Positions 36,968 to 46,271 of a DNA stretch of 64,000 nucleotides are shown here, in pieces. The DNA is from Lasiosphaeria ovina (taxonomy: Eukaryota > Ascomycota > Sordariomycetes > Sordariales > Lasiosphaeriaceae). The DNA lies in assembly GCA_033439765.1 (NCBI GenBank), contig JAULSN010000003.1:4092001-4156000 (forward strand), read 5' to 3'. Positions within the stretch are counted from its first letter, which is position 1. Every line of letters starts with the position of its first letter. The notes beneath the pieces are model-generated. The model ran no database searches, had not been told where the DNA came from, and was given only the letters and a program-made list of their open reading frames with translations. A program made the position numbers and the translations under genes.

Positions 36968-38051
36968 GGTGTTAAGAAGTGCGGGCTCGTTGGATACGAT
37001 CGTCTGAGCCTTCGGGCCGGGCTAGGAAGGATTAGGTTGCAGAAGGACGGTGGAGGCCTGAAAAGGGCAAAAGAATCGATAGGTTCTATTATGTAGAAGC
37101 CCGGGAAAATTCATGCGATGCGATAGTAGTGCAGAGCTGCAGGACAATTCCAGGCAAAGGGGGGGGGGGGGGGGGGGAACTGGGTTGACAGCAAGAAGCA
37201 AGAAGCAAGGAGCCTACGTTGGGAGTTATTTGACAAGGGCTGTCGCTGGCGGCAGTAAAAGTATTGTACGGCGGCAGGTAAGATACCTAAGGTACCTTAC
37301 TTACCGGTCTCCCTTAGGTAAGGTACTCATACAGCGGCATTACAAAATTCCCGTCGTAAACTCGTCATTGGAAGGCGCTGCGGCGGCAGACGCGTATTCC
37401 CCGGAAATACGTATACACTTGTACTCCGTACGCAAGTACATGCAGTACATACGTAGTAATTACCTAATCAAACAGTGGGAACCCCGCCGTTGACCCTCCT
37501 ACACTTTTAAATCCACTATAGAAGTAAAGAGTTGTTCTTGGGCAAAGTGTTAACAAGATCCCGGCTTTACAAGACAGAAAATGTCTGCCATCTGCCACAG
37601 AGAGCAGGTTAGTTGGTTGGGGCATGACCAAGACGCCGCAAAATTCGGGCCTGGGGTGGTGGGCAATGCTCTGAATAAACCCCAACCTAAAGCACCTTTG
37701 CCATCTTACAGCGGCGTGTTTAGGCACTGTTTGTCTCAGATCTTCGCCGTCAGGGTCAGACCCACCTTACAACCAGGGCCAACGACGACAACACTCATGA
37801 GTCATCCAAAGCGTGCCCGCGGCTCAGTCATGTCGTGGCAGGGTGCTGGATACCGTGCCTTGCTATCCATAAGTTGTTATTAGGGAACGCACCGTCCTGC
37901 ATTCGCATTCCGTTCGATGACGAGCACGGCGGCGGATCGAAACCAGTCTCCAAGGTTTCTAGTAAGTAAAGGGGCCCCAAGGAGCTGCCATCGAGATCAA
38001 CGTCTTTCAGACTGCCGTTCGCACACCGAGTTGCATCTCCCTTCCAATCAC
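36968..38051. other. Intergenic: sec14 promoter and prefoldin 3 3' region
   Basis: No supported gene. It has a 19-base G run (37159-37177), a TACTCCGTA motif at 37422, and a cluster of TACC/GGTA palindromes at 37280-37325. Confidence 0.4.
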
Positions 38052-39092
38052 TCAACCTGGTGGTGCATCCGCGCCTTTACCTTTCCGTGTGTCCGCCACC
38101 TTTTCCCCTTCGTCTTTTTCCTTGCGCTTCTGCACGACATCCCAGTTATATACCCTCGCAATCGCCACCTCCATGGTCTGTCGGTCAAAGGTCAGCATGC
38201 ACCGCATGTGAGGGCCGACGTGGCGCAGCGAGGTACGCACTGTAATCTGTTCTCTCAGGAAATCAAGGTCTTCTTCGCAGTTTGATAGGCTTGTAGTCGC
38301 AGCTTGGAGCTTGGAGCTTAGAAGCTCCTCGGCTTCGTTGATGGGATATGACAACATTACGTTGGCCTTTTGTTGTTTTAGTCAGATATAAACGATCGAC
38401 TGGGCTTATCATGGCAACGAGGGACAAGGACGGGGACGTGAAATCGTACCCCGAGCCATATGTAGACTTCATCTGTCGGCGGTACCTCTGCCTTTGCGTA
38501 GAGCGTGTCGTTGAGTTCGAATGTTGTCTCTATGGGCTCGGGTTCGTTCTGCCAACCGTTAGCCCTATGCGATCGTTCATGGCCTGGTTATCCTCCAAGC
38601 ATTTATTTTCGAGCTTGCCTTCCTCAGCTCCAAAAATCGGACTGTGTCCAACGTCTTCTGGATGTCGGGCAGCTTGTCTTTCAAGCCAGCGACACGCCGC
38701 TGCAGATTCTGTTCCATGAACTGGTATTTCCTGCCAGAAGTTGCCGCCCGTTAGGAACAGCGAAACAGGCGAAGCGCTTTGGTTTCGTCCCTCGCCATGA
38801 AACCGCGTCACAGAACCGACCGGCTAGCGACAACTCACGCAATCATTTCCTGGAAATTTCGTAGCGTTGGCTCAACATCCGCATGCGTCGCCACATAGTC
38901 CTCGACCTTGTCGACGAACGGTGCATACGGGATGCCTCGGGGGTTGGAAGGAGCAGCCTCCTTGCTGTTCACAGAGCATGTCAGAATACCACACTCACCT
39001 CCATCGGATTATTCGTCGGGGAAGACTGGGCTCGGAGTTGGAATGGAGTGCCTCGCTTACCCAGTCGCGGATTCTTTGCCTTTGCTAGCCAT
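38052..39092 (-). CDS. pac10: Prefoldin subunit 3 (Pac10)
   Basis: Alpha-type prefoldin subunit. The hexamer hands unfolded actin and tubulin to the CCT chaperonin in the cytosol. Model on the minus strand: exons 39092-39061, 38964-38839, 38730-38619, 38548-38450, 38366-38241 and 38177-38052, 206 residues. Five introns (96, 108, 70, 83 and 63 bp) in so short a protein are notable. Intron 3 (38618-38549) begins GC instead of GT (AAG then GCAAGC) and ends in CAG with a CTAAC branch point. No GT donor nearby keeps the frame, and the join gives the expected FLELRK-NEPEPIETTFEL. Two coiled-coil helices flank the beta-hairpin section: NFQEMIAKYQFMEQNLQRRV and, later, EDLDFLREQITTMEVAIARV, then YNWDVVQ. 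The N-terminal PRGIPYAPFV motif is typical of subunit 3. Confidence 0.9.
38549..38618 (-). other. GC-AG intron in prefoldin 3
   Basis: This 70 bp intron has donor GCAAGC after AAG, a CTAAC branch point and acceptor TTGGCAG. The flanking exons join in phase 0 and match the family. GC-AG introns are a minor class of U2 introns and usually have an otherwise strong donor, as here. Confidence 0.8.
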
Positions 39093-39792
39093 TTTTATGC
39101 CTCACATGCTCCGAAGGGAAAGAAACAGAACAGACTGCGCACGTACTCGTTGCAGAGTTGAGCAAATGACGTGCCAAGATTGATGCCAAAGAAGCAAGCA
39201 GCAAAATTGGAATGGTGGGGGTCTAGGCGCTGTCCACCGAGGTGAGCTTCCCGCTTCCCGAAGCGGGGTGGAGTTATAGAAGCAGTGACATCGCCGCTGT
39301 CGGCCGGTTTCTCGGCTTGCGATTTTACTGATACACAATCTGTACTGTACGGTATGTAAGATACCTCACTCACACCCTCAACCAACCTCTCTGTTACCTT
39401 CCCTCAATCAATAACTCTATCTTGATTCACAATTTCCATACTTATACTGGGCAGTTTCAAACCTTTGAGCTTTTGTGTCTGTTATGAAGTAGGCAAATGT
39501 GATGATAGGTATCTTGAACCAAGTAAAGTAACTAACTGCCTGTAGTAACCACCGGGGGCATATTCAAACCACCATAACAAATGCCACCAATACTAAAAAC
39601 ATATATCCTATAGATCATAAGCCAGCTTTCCGCCTCAGTAGTATAGGTCGCACTCTAAGAATCGGCAAACTCGAGGGGCGGACACTTTCGAAAATGAGAT
39701 CACAGGCTGATCTCTACACGTTATACCAACTCCAAAGCAACAACCTGAGTCCCCAAGTTTCACCACGCTGCTCAGCTCCGTATGTTATCTGC
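39093..39792. other. Intergenic: prefoldin 3 promoter and frq 3' region
   Basis: 700 bp without a supported gene. In Neurospora the antisense frq transcript (qrf) starts downstream of frq, so its promoter, if conserved, would lie here. I cannot see it in the sequence. Confidence 0.35.
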
Positions 39793-42759
39793 TCACTCAG
39801 CTCCGTCCTCAACAGAGGTATTATAACCACTCTCGGCGCCGCCAGCAGTAGCTACTGAGCTACCCGTTCGGCCGAGATTTACGTCCTTGCGACGGTTTGC
39901 GCTTTCAATGCTAGGCACATCAACGGGGATAGGGTGCGGGTTTGACGGTTCGCTCCCATCAGACATGGCATCGTCGTCGTCTTCGTCTTGGTCACCGCTG
40001 TCATCTTGACCAACTCCCTTGCCATCGAATGATACGTCTTCTTGCTCGGGAAATGTTATTTCGGAGTGGTGCGGATTGGCCCGCTGAGATATCAAGGCCT
40101 CGGAGAGTGCATCTCCACCCAAAATACCCTCTTCATCCGAGTCAAGCCAATCCAAGCCGAAACCAGATTCTGAGTCAGTGCTAAATGGTGGGAAGTAATA
40201 AGCTGGCGGCGGCAACGCGATCGGCTTAAGTCGCTGAATCTTTCCAGAAACATATTCGATTCTAACCGGCATGTCGACGCCAACCGTGTGCCGTCGCAGA
40301 GGAAGAGGCGACGAGGATTTCAATGATTCCAATCGGCTGGTAATAACGTCTGCAATGTCGTCCGAACCAGAAAAACGCTCCGATTGGCGTGTAACCGCAA
40401 GTTTGGATAAAATGGTTCGACGAGTAGTAACGAACACGTCAAAGTGGTCTTCAGGGCGAACACCGCCAAGACCGCAAGGCTCCAAAAGTGGCTCAATCCG
40501 GTCTTGTTGACCCATTTCCGGATTGTCACACCATGGGAAATCTATGTTATCGATGTTCAGTATATCTCCGTCATTGTCGGAAATATCAGCAAAATCAGAA
40601 CCTGGAGATTCCGAGACAGTTGCGTGAGAACTTTCAAGGGGCCGAACCGGGAGAGAAGAGCCAGAAGAAGTTCGGTGCACCAGGACATAAGGCCTACTTC
40701 GGACAGACGAATCAGGCCCCTGTCCGGTCGAAGTTAGGTATGTTGTTGGTGAGACGTCACCAGGATCTCCTGAGAGATCGGTGCAAAAAGGAGCACCACT
40801 GTAATATATAATAGCACCACCAGGGCGGCGTCTTTTTCGCTGAGACGATCTAGAGCCTTCATAATCCCCGGAATTTTCGATGTTGCTGTCGTCCACCATG
40901 CCATCGGACGGTGGAGAATCCGTTTCCTCTGTTGACGTTTCTGCCGACGATGATTGGTGAACAAATAGGGGCTTGTAGTGAAAGCTCTGCGACCAAGACG
41001 ACGGTTGCGGTCCAAATTTGGAGTCCTTGCTGGAGGTTCCCGACGCTGTTTGCTCTCCCAACTGAAGAGTCTTCCGTTTCTTTCTTTGACGGCCATGATC
41101 TGAACCGTCTGATTCATCGGTTGATGTACTCTTCTGAGAATTGTCCACGCTACTGTCGCTGCTAAACTTTGTCCCGTCGCTCCCCCCGCGCCAGCGTATT
41201 TTTCGGCCGTCGGGTGAGAGCTGGAACTTGGCACTCTTCTCACAGACGGCCGAGCGGATAAAGCTTGGTGTCACGTTGACTATGTGCATCTGTGCGAGAT
41301 TGCAGAGCAGGTTAAGGTAAACCCAACCATCAGCGTCTGGAGACACATCTTGTCGGCTTGCATTGTGGCCGACCATGATTTCCGGAGGGTCGAGGCCAAG
41401 ATGTCGAATATAATCCATGTTCTCGGATGGAACTTGCACCCTGTCAGGATCTAGGTCACGAGGCCGAGTAGGCCGCTGCTCCGGCGGTAGAATGGTCGAT
41501 GGTGAAGTCTGGCTTCCGCTCCGCCCCGCACTTCTATTTCCATCGCCGCTCCCCGTTCCGTTTCCGCCAGATTCTGTCCGGTCGCCATTTGAATTGGACA
41601 ATGATACGTTGTCACGTAACCGCAACTTCTTCTGGTTAGGATCCTGAGGCTGTATTCGAGCTTCGCGTGCCGCCTCCGGATTTCGTGCGAGAGCAATCGT
41701 CGGGAGCTCCGACAAAACCTCGACGCCAATGGCGGGAGCCAAGTCATTACGCGAGACAACTTTCCCACCCAGTTTTCCAGTGAAGAGTTGTTCTAAGCGT
41801 CGAACCACCAGTTTTTTCTTCTCCTTATCGGTCAACACCATATGCCGAGGGAATAACCCGTCTGGGGTATCACGGAGATAGTGTTCCACCTTCTGCTGTG
41901 AGAGGTGCTTGCCGCGAGAACCAGTCGACGGACGCCCTAGAGACGGGCCAGATGAATGAGGCGCATTGGAACTAGGCCCTATGGACATAGAGGCATAGGC
42001 GGAATCCACAGGACGAGAATGTGAAGAAGAGGATGATGCGTGTTTTGACATGGACTCTCTAGACGAGTACACGTTTTTGCCGTGCCTTCCGGGTATCGTG
42101 CGTTGTGAGTGAGATTCACTTGGGGTATCCAGGCCAGCAGCAAATTCGCGGAGCGTGGCCTCAAGCTCGCGCTTCTTCCGTTGTGGCAATCCATGAACTT
42201 TGATCTCAAAGAGCGTCTCCCTCTTCATCATTTCCGGACCAATTTGTTTGTAACGTTTCAGCTCCTTCTTGAGGCGCTTATTCTCAACGGTTAAGTCATC
42301 AATGACGCTTCGGAATCCGTCCTCGCTGCTGCTCTGCGCGTCTGTTGGACGAACCGTGGGTATCTGAGGAGCTTCCTGTGCGAATAGATGTGCGGGATCT
42401 CGGAGAGAGGCACTCAGGGCCCGTTGTTCGTTGGCCAACCCTATCTCATTCTGGAAAAATGGGGGATCAACATCCATAGGACCGGTGTCAAACGTTGCTG
42501 TTGGATTTCGATTCGACCGGTCGAACCACCCCTTTGGATCACTGCGACTTGTGTTGTGGCTCTCGCTAGAGGAATTCCTTCGCGGCAAGCCTCGAGCCCT
42601 AGCCGGAGTATTGCCCGGCGACGTTTTTCTGGCAGCATCCCGTGCAAGCCGATGGTGGTATATTGTCACCGAATTCTCCGCCAAGGTTCTACGCGGCAAC
42701 GGATGAGTGTTTTGGAGTGGGGGCTGGTTGCCCTTCGACACGTCCTTGCTATCCGCCAT
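39793..42759 (-). CDS. frq: FREQUENCY circadian clock protein
   Basis: Uninterrupted reading frame of 988 residues; Neurospora crassa FRQ has 989. It is the negative arm of the fungal clock: with FRH and casein kinase 1 it inhibits its own activator, the White Collar complex, and is phosphorylated and turned over daily. Visible order: N-terminus MADSKDVSKGNQPP; GWFDRSNRNP and DPPFFQ; coiled coil for dimerisation at about 150-180 (SVIDDLTVENKRLKKELKRY); IKVHGLPQRKKRELEATLRE; the first kinase-docking region around LVVRRLEQLFTG (about 315-330); the second around DGWVYLNLLCNLAQMHIVN (about 475-495); a nuclear localisation signal RQRKKRKT (about 556-563); a second basic patch QRKRRRPG; then Asp/Glu- and Ser/Pro-rich PEST-like tails. 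A strongly acidic stretch closes the protein. No internal stop or frameshift. A smaller form starting at an internal Met is known in Neurospora; I did not locate an equivalent. Confidence 0.97.
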   Translation of the reverse strand: MADSKDVSKGNQPPLQNTHPLPRRTLAENSVTIYHHRLARDAARKTSPGNTPARARGLPRRNSSSESHNTSRSDPKGWFDRSNRNPTATFDTGPMDVDPPFFQNEIGLANEQRALSASLRDPAHLFAQEAPQIPTVRPTDAQSSSEDGFRSVIDDLTVENKRLKKELKRYKQIGPEMMKRETLFEIKVHGLPQRKKRELEATLREFAAGLDTPSESHSQRTIPGRHGKNVYSSRESMSKHASSSSSHSRPVDSAYASMSIGPSSNAPHSSGPSLGRPSTGSRGKHLSQQKVEHYLRDTPDGLFPRHMVLTDKEKKKLVVRRLEQLFTGKLGGKVVSRNDLAPAIGVEVLSELPTIALARNPEAAREARIQPQDPNQKKLRLRDNVSLSNSNGDRTESGGNGTGSGDGNRSAGRSGSQTSPSTILPPEQRPTRPRDLDPDRVQVPSENMDYIRHLGLDPPEIMVGHNASRQDVSPDADGWVYLNLLCNLAQMHIVNVTPSFIRSAVCEKSAKFQLSPDGRKIRWRGGSDGTKFSSDSSVDNSQKSTSTDESDGSDHGRQRKKRKTLQLGEQTASGTSSKDSKFGPQPSSWSQSFHYKPLFVHQSSSAETSTEETDSPPSDGMVDDSNIENSGDYEGSRSSQRKRRRPGGAIIYYSGAPFCTDLSGDPGDVSPTTYLTSTGQGPDSSVRSRPYVLVHRTSSGSSLPVRPLESSHATVSESPGSDFADISDNDGDILNIDNIDFPWCDNPEMGQQDRIEPLLEPCGLGGVRPEDHFDVFVTTRRTILSKLAVTRQSERFSGSDDIADVITSRLESLKSSSPLPLRRHTVGVDMPVRIEYVSGKIQRLKPIALPPPAYYFPPFSTDSESGFGLDWLDSDEEGILGGDALSEALISQRANPHHSEITFPEQEDVSFDGKGVGQDDSGDQDEDDDDAMSDGSEPSNPHPIPVDVPSIESANRRKDVNLGRTGSSVATAGGAESGYNTSVEDGAE

Positions 42760-42770
42760 ATCTCCAACAT
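42666..42770 (-). other. Overlapping upstream ORF at the frq start
   Basis: An ATG 11 nt upstream of the frq start opens a 34-codon frame (MLEIWRIARTCRR...) in another phase and ends 94 nt inside frq. Ribosomes that use it cannot start at the frq ATG by ordinary reinitiation. Neurospora frq also carries several upstream ORFs. Confidence 0.6.
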
Positions 42771-43784
42771 GATATTTTCCTGGTCGTGTCTGTCGGCACC
42801 GCTCTCACAGTTTTACAGACGCATGACGTTTTTATCTTCTCGATCCCGAGGTGTTGAAATCTTTCGTGGCGGATGAATGTTGTGTGTTGAACGCCTCCAG
42901 AGCAGTAGCAAGTTTACGGGGGGTTTGGCACCGGCAGGCGAAGATTTCGTATACCTGGCGTAAATCGGGTCTAAGAGAGCCAGCGTTAGGGTATCAAGGG
43001 TATATGGTTCAGCGACGCTAAAGACGTTGGATGAACGACGAGCAGGCAAAGCAGTGGTGATGGTTGCGATGACGGATTTCGCAAGAGGCAAGCCCGGGGA
43101 CAGAACACTGTCATGATCAGATGCCTGCCGATCTCAAATTCGAAAATGGACAGCCGCCGCTGGCGAACTGCGCGGCAATCGGCGAAATGTCAGGGTCTCG
43201 CGACTTAGTGGCGGTGACAATGGTGTGGTGGCGATATATGTTGAGGTGGAGAAAGTCGTTCCAAGTCCTCTATGCTCTTGTCTAATGGGTCCTGATGTCA
43301 CGGCAGGCACCTCGGCGACAGGGCTGAGAACTCGGTATGCGGGGGTCTGGAAAGGCTCGGTTGCACTTGGATGGATTGCGATGGAGGCAAAAACGAAATG
43401 AAATTGGCATGCCTACCGGTAGCTTCTACGACTCGAGCGAGATAAAACGGCTATCGGAAACTCTGCCGAATTGACTGGTTTATTCGTAGCAGCGTGTGGA
43501 CTGGTGAAGCTAGATACCAATTGATAATAACACTATGGACGCGGGGGACTTCTTGAGGTAGTCAAGCTACGAGGCTGCCCGTTGGTCGAGATGATATCCG
43601 GCCTCGGGATACGGAGTTCCATGCGCGAAGAATGGTAAAAGAAGAGGCAATGGCAATGAGCGAAGAATAGGAGCGGGCAAGCCCAAGGCAATCGACCTGG
43701 CGGGATGTCATCGACACGCTTCTAGTTGATTCACAGATGCAACATGACTTGCTCCGATCCTCTGTGCTGGCCCGGGTCCAAGCG

Positions 43785-43799
43785 GATCGAAGGTGATCG
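43785..43799. promoter_or_regulatory. Candidate proximal light-response element of frq
   Basis: Two GATCG units separated by 5 bases (GATCGAAGGTGATCG), about 1.03 kb upstream of the frq start codon. The White Collar complex of Neurospora binds paired GATC/CGAT-containing repeats in the proximal light-response element near the transcription start. Spacing and position fit, but binding is inferred. Confidence 0.45.
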
Positions 43800-43840
43800 G
43801 AGAAATCCAGGGTCCTCACAAGGGAGGTAAGCAACTACTG

Positions 43841-43925
43841 TACCTCAAAAATGGGGTGTGCAAAGCAAACCGGCAACAAGCCGCTACAGGGGGGGTTAAC
43901 CTGCACATCCCATTTTTGAGGGGTA
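43841..43925. repeat. 85 bp inverted repeat upstream of frq
   Basis: Left arm TACCTCAAAAATGGGGTGTG (43841-43860, continuing CA) and right arm 43902-43925, whose reverse complement is TACCCCTCAAAAATGGGATG and continues TGTGCA-like. There are one or two mismatches and a 2-base indel in about 22 bp. The ends are TA. It could form a hairpin of about 22 bp with a 40-base loop, or be a very short TA-flanked terminal-inverted-repeat element. Confidence 0.7.
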
Positions 43926-45476
43926 GTTGGTAAGGTTAGGTGTTCGACTCCATTGTGGGGCATTGCCTGCGGCGTTCGAGCTGTGGATCGGTTTGTAAAG
44001 TCACCCCACAACAAAAAGTAGCGGCCTGTACGGAGTCCTCCGTACTGTACATGGCACACTACAACGCTGTCGCGTCTCGACACATTTGATCCAAATCTTC
44101 TACACAGTATTCATCTTCACGTTTATTGAGACCGCACAAGGTACTCCGTAGCTGCTCTAGTACTTGGGTAAGTAAACTAGTCCTCAGGTCACGATAGAGG
44201 TAAGCCTAGACCTATGGCATCTATTTTATTCAATTGGCCTATGATTAAGACCCCAGGAAGACATGAACGACCTGGTATACCTACGTAGGTATCGTCTGTA
44301 GACGCCAACCCGTCTCGAAGGGTGGTTGAGCTACGGAGCCAAGTAGCGCCTTAGCTTCGAGGAGTAGGCGCATCGATTCACTTTCGATCACTTGTCTCCG
44401 CATCCGCATCGGGACCTGGACCCCGACGTGGGGATTCCCAAGTTCCCAGCCATGGGCAGCAGGCACTGTTCTTTTTGTCGTAAATAAATAGATACGTACA
44501 GTACACTGAATATATCATGAAGTTAGGGGATAGACAGCAAGGACGAAGTCCATGGACTTTAGTTGCATAATTTTCCGTTTCCAAGATACTTGGTTCATTC
44601 CGTCTCGGCCTCATCGGTTTCGCCCAGGCCAATGACCTTCATTTGCGACTTTGACCGCATCTAAATTGACAAACTCCTGGCGTGTAATTAGTGAAATCAT
44701 GCATTTTGAATTCAACGGCTTGCAGGAGTCCCATGTTCCAGACCGTTTGCAAGCTCACGAGTGTGGTGGCACTCACCGGGCGTTTCCTTGTGGATCTGGC
44801 TTTTGGGTTGCCATCGCCGAGAGTTCGGCTCAGTGGGTGTGGTGAAAAAGAAGGGAAGTCGAGACACATAACCACTCAGGAGCTAGAAGGGCCGAGCGGA
44901 CCACATTAACACCGATTACGGACTGGATTTACTCCGTACTATCACCAGCAGTAGAATCAATCAGCATCATAGGTGCAGAGTCTCTTTCTTTGATACCTTG
45001 GAAGGAACAATCCGTGCAGCGGTATACACAAGATCATTAGTAGGTATTCGTACATGAATCACAGAGGTGGCAGAATCAGACCTGTGGCTCTGGTACGGAT
45101 AACCTACACAGTATGGATCGGGAGACGACCCTAGGTAACAATTCCAGGGTCCCCGCATGGACCCCCCGCCGGGATGGGCGACCACCGAACTACGCTTACC
45201 CCTACCGATATCAATCCCTCGCCGGGCAGTGGAGATTTGTATGTATGTACATGTACGCGTGTATGGTATGGCGATACATACAAACACTCCGCATCACAGG
45301 CGGTATGACCGAAAGTGGAAAAACAGAGGAATGGTTTGTATTTGAGAACAACATATCCAAGTTCTAGAAGGGGGGTGCGTGTGGTTTGAGTCTATGTTGT
45401 CCTTCCTCGTAGAGATTGGGCGTCCAAGTGGATAGTTTATTGACTTACCTCACCGGTATGAAAAGAGAAAGGGTGT

Positions 45477-45508
45477 GACGATCACTGGACCCTGAAGGAC
45501 GATCGTCC
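45477..45508. promoter_or_regulatory. Candidate distal clock element of frq
   Basis: GACGATC occurs at 45477 and again at 45498, a 21 bp spacing equal to two helical turns. The second copy lies in a perfect 12 bp palindrome GGACGATCGTCC (45497-45508). It is 2.7 kb upstream of the frq start, which is comparable in kind to the distal clock box of Neurospora. It also lies about 0.8 kb past the rrp6 stop. Confidence 0.35.
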
Positions 45509-46271
45509 GAGATTTTCCCTTTCAGTTCATGGTGTAGTCTGGAAGGAGAATGGTCTTGTTTTGCTCAGTGCTCTTTCGGTTCCTTGCGGGGCGCAAGGCG
45601 GAACGTCTCTACACGAATGACTGGACTAGCGTGTTTTCACAGTAGCAGAGCAGCGTCGTCAAGCGGCTGTGGTCATGTCACGTGACTATCAGAACGCGAT
45701 CATGGTACTCCGTACCATCGTCCACTGTGCTCTTGCTCGTCCAACATCCAAATCTTCTCGAAATCTATATTGGTTCTGGGGGAGGGCCGCTAACACACTG
45801 GCTTTGCGACGATGTTGTGTAATCCCGTTACTGTGGTTTGGCACGTACCTTTGACCCAGTTCACCAGAAATTAGGAACAAGCGCATATAAGGAACCAAGG
45901 CAACATGTTCGGGATAAGTCGCGTTGGCACCGAAGAGCAACGTTCTCTTGTTCATTCCGATGCCCAAAAGTACGAGCCCGGGACCAAAGAATCCCCTTTC
46001 CCAGCAAACACCACGATACTGTAGGGGGTAAACTTTACAGGGGCCAGTCACTCCGTGCGAGGAAGGATTTGAGACGGAAGATTCATGCACTGCATTGGAG
46101 GCCGGTGGACATTGATTCTCTCATGGCTTCTGCCAGGTAAACGTCCAATGATTGGCTTGCTGACACGACAGCGTGTGATGATAAAGACGCCGCTCTCTTT
46201 TGGTCTGAGTCGCCTCAAACAATGCCGTAAGCGTTCTGGGCTCCCTCCAGTGAGCTGTGCTCGGACACTAC

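Larger units (their letters stand above)
42760..46271 (-). promoter_or_regulatory. frq leader and upstream control region
   Basis: A 3.5 kb gap between frq and rrp6, both on the minus strand, with no strong gene. In Neurospora the frq leader is over 1 kb long. Candidate upstream ORFs on the minus strand here are 42813-42824 (3 codons), 42986-43114 (42), 43282-43410 (42), 43533-43622 (29) and 43562-43711 (49), plus the overlapping one at 42666-42770. GATC-rich pairs lie at 43785-43799 and 45477-45508. An inverted repeat is at 43841-43925. TACTCCGTA-type motifs occur at 44029, 44142, 44930 and 45706. The transcription start is not visible in sequence. Confidence 0.6.

Noticed and set aside
43918..43965. 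tRNA-like B box (GTTCGACTCC) upstream of frq
   Set aside because: No matching A box, acceptor stem or cloverleaf could be drawn around it.
43835..44083. 82-codon minus-strand ORF over the inverted repeat upstream of frq
   Set aside because: Probably fortuitous; it has no motif and would lie at or upstream of the expected frq start site.
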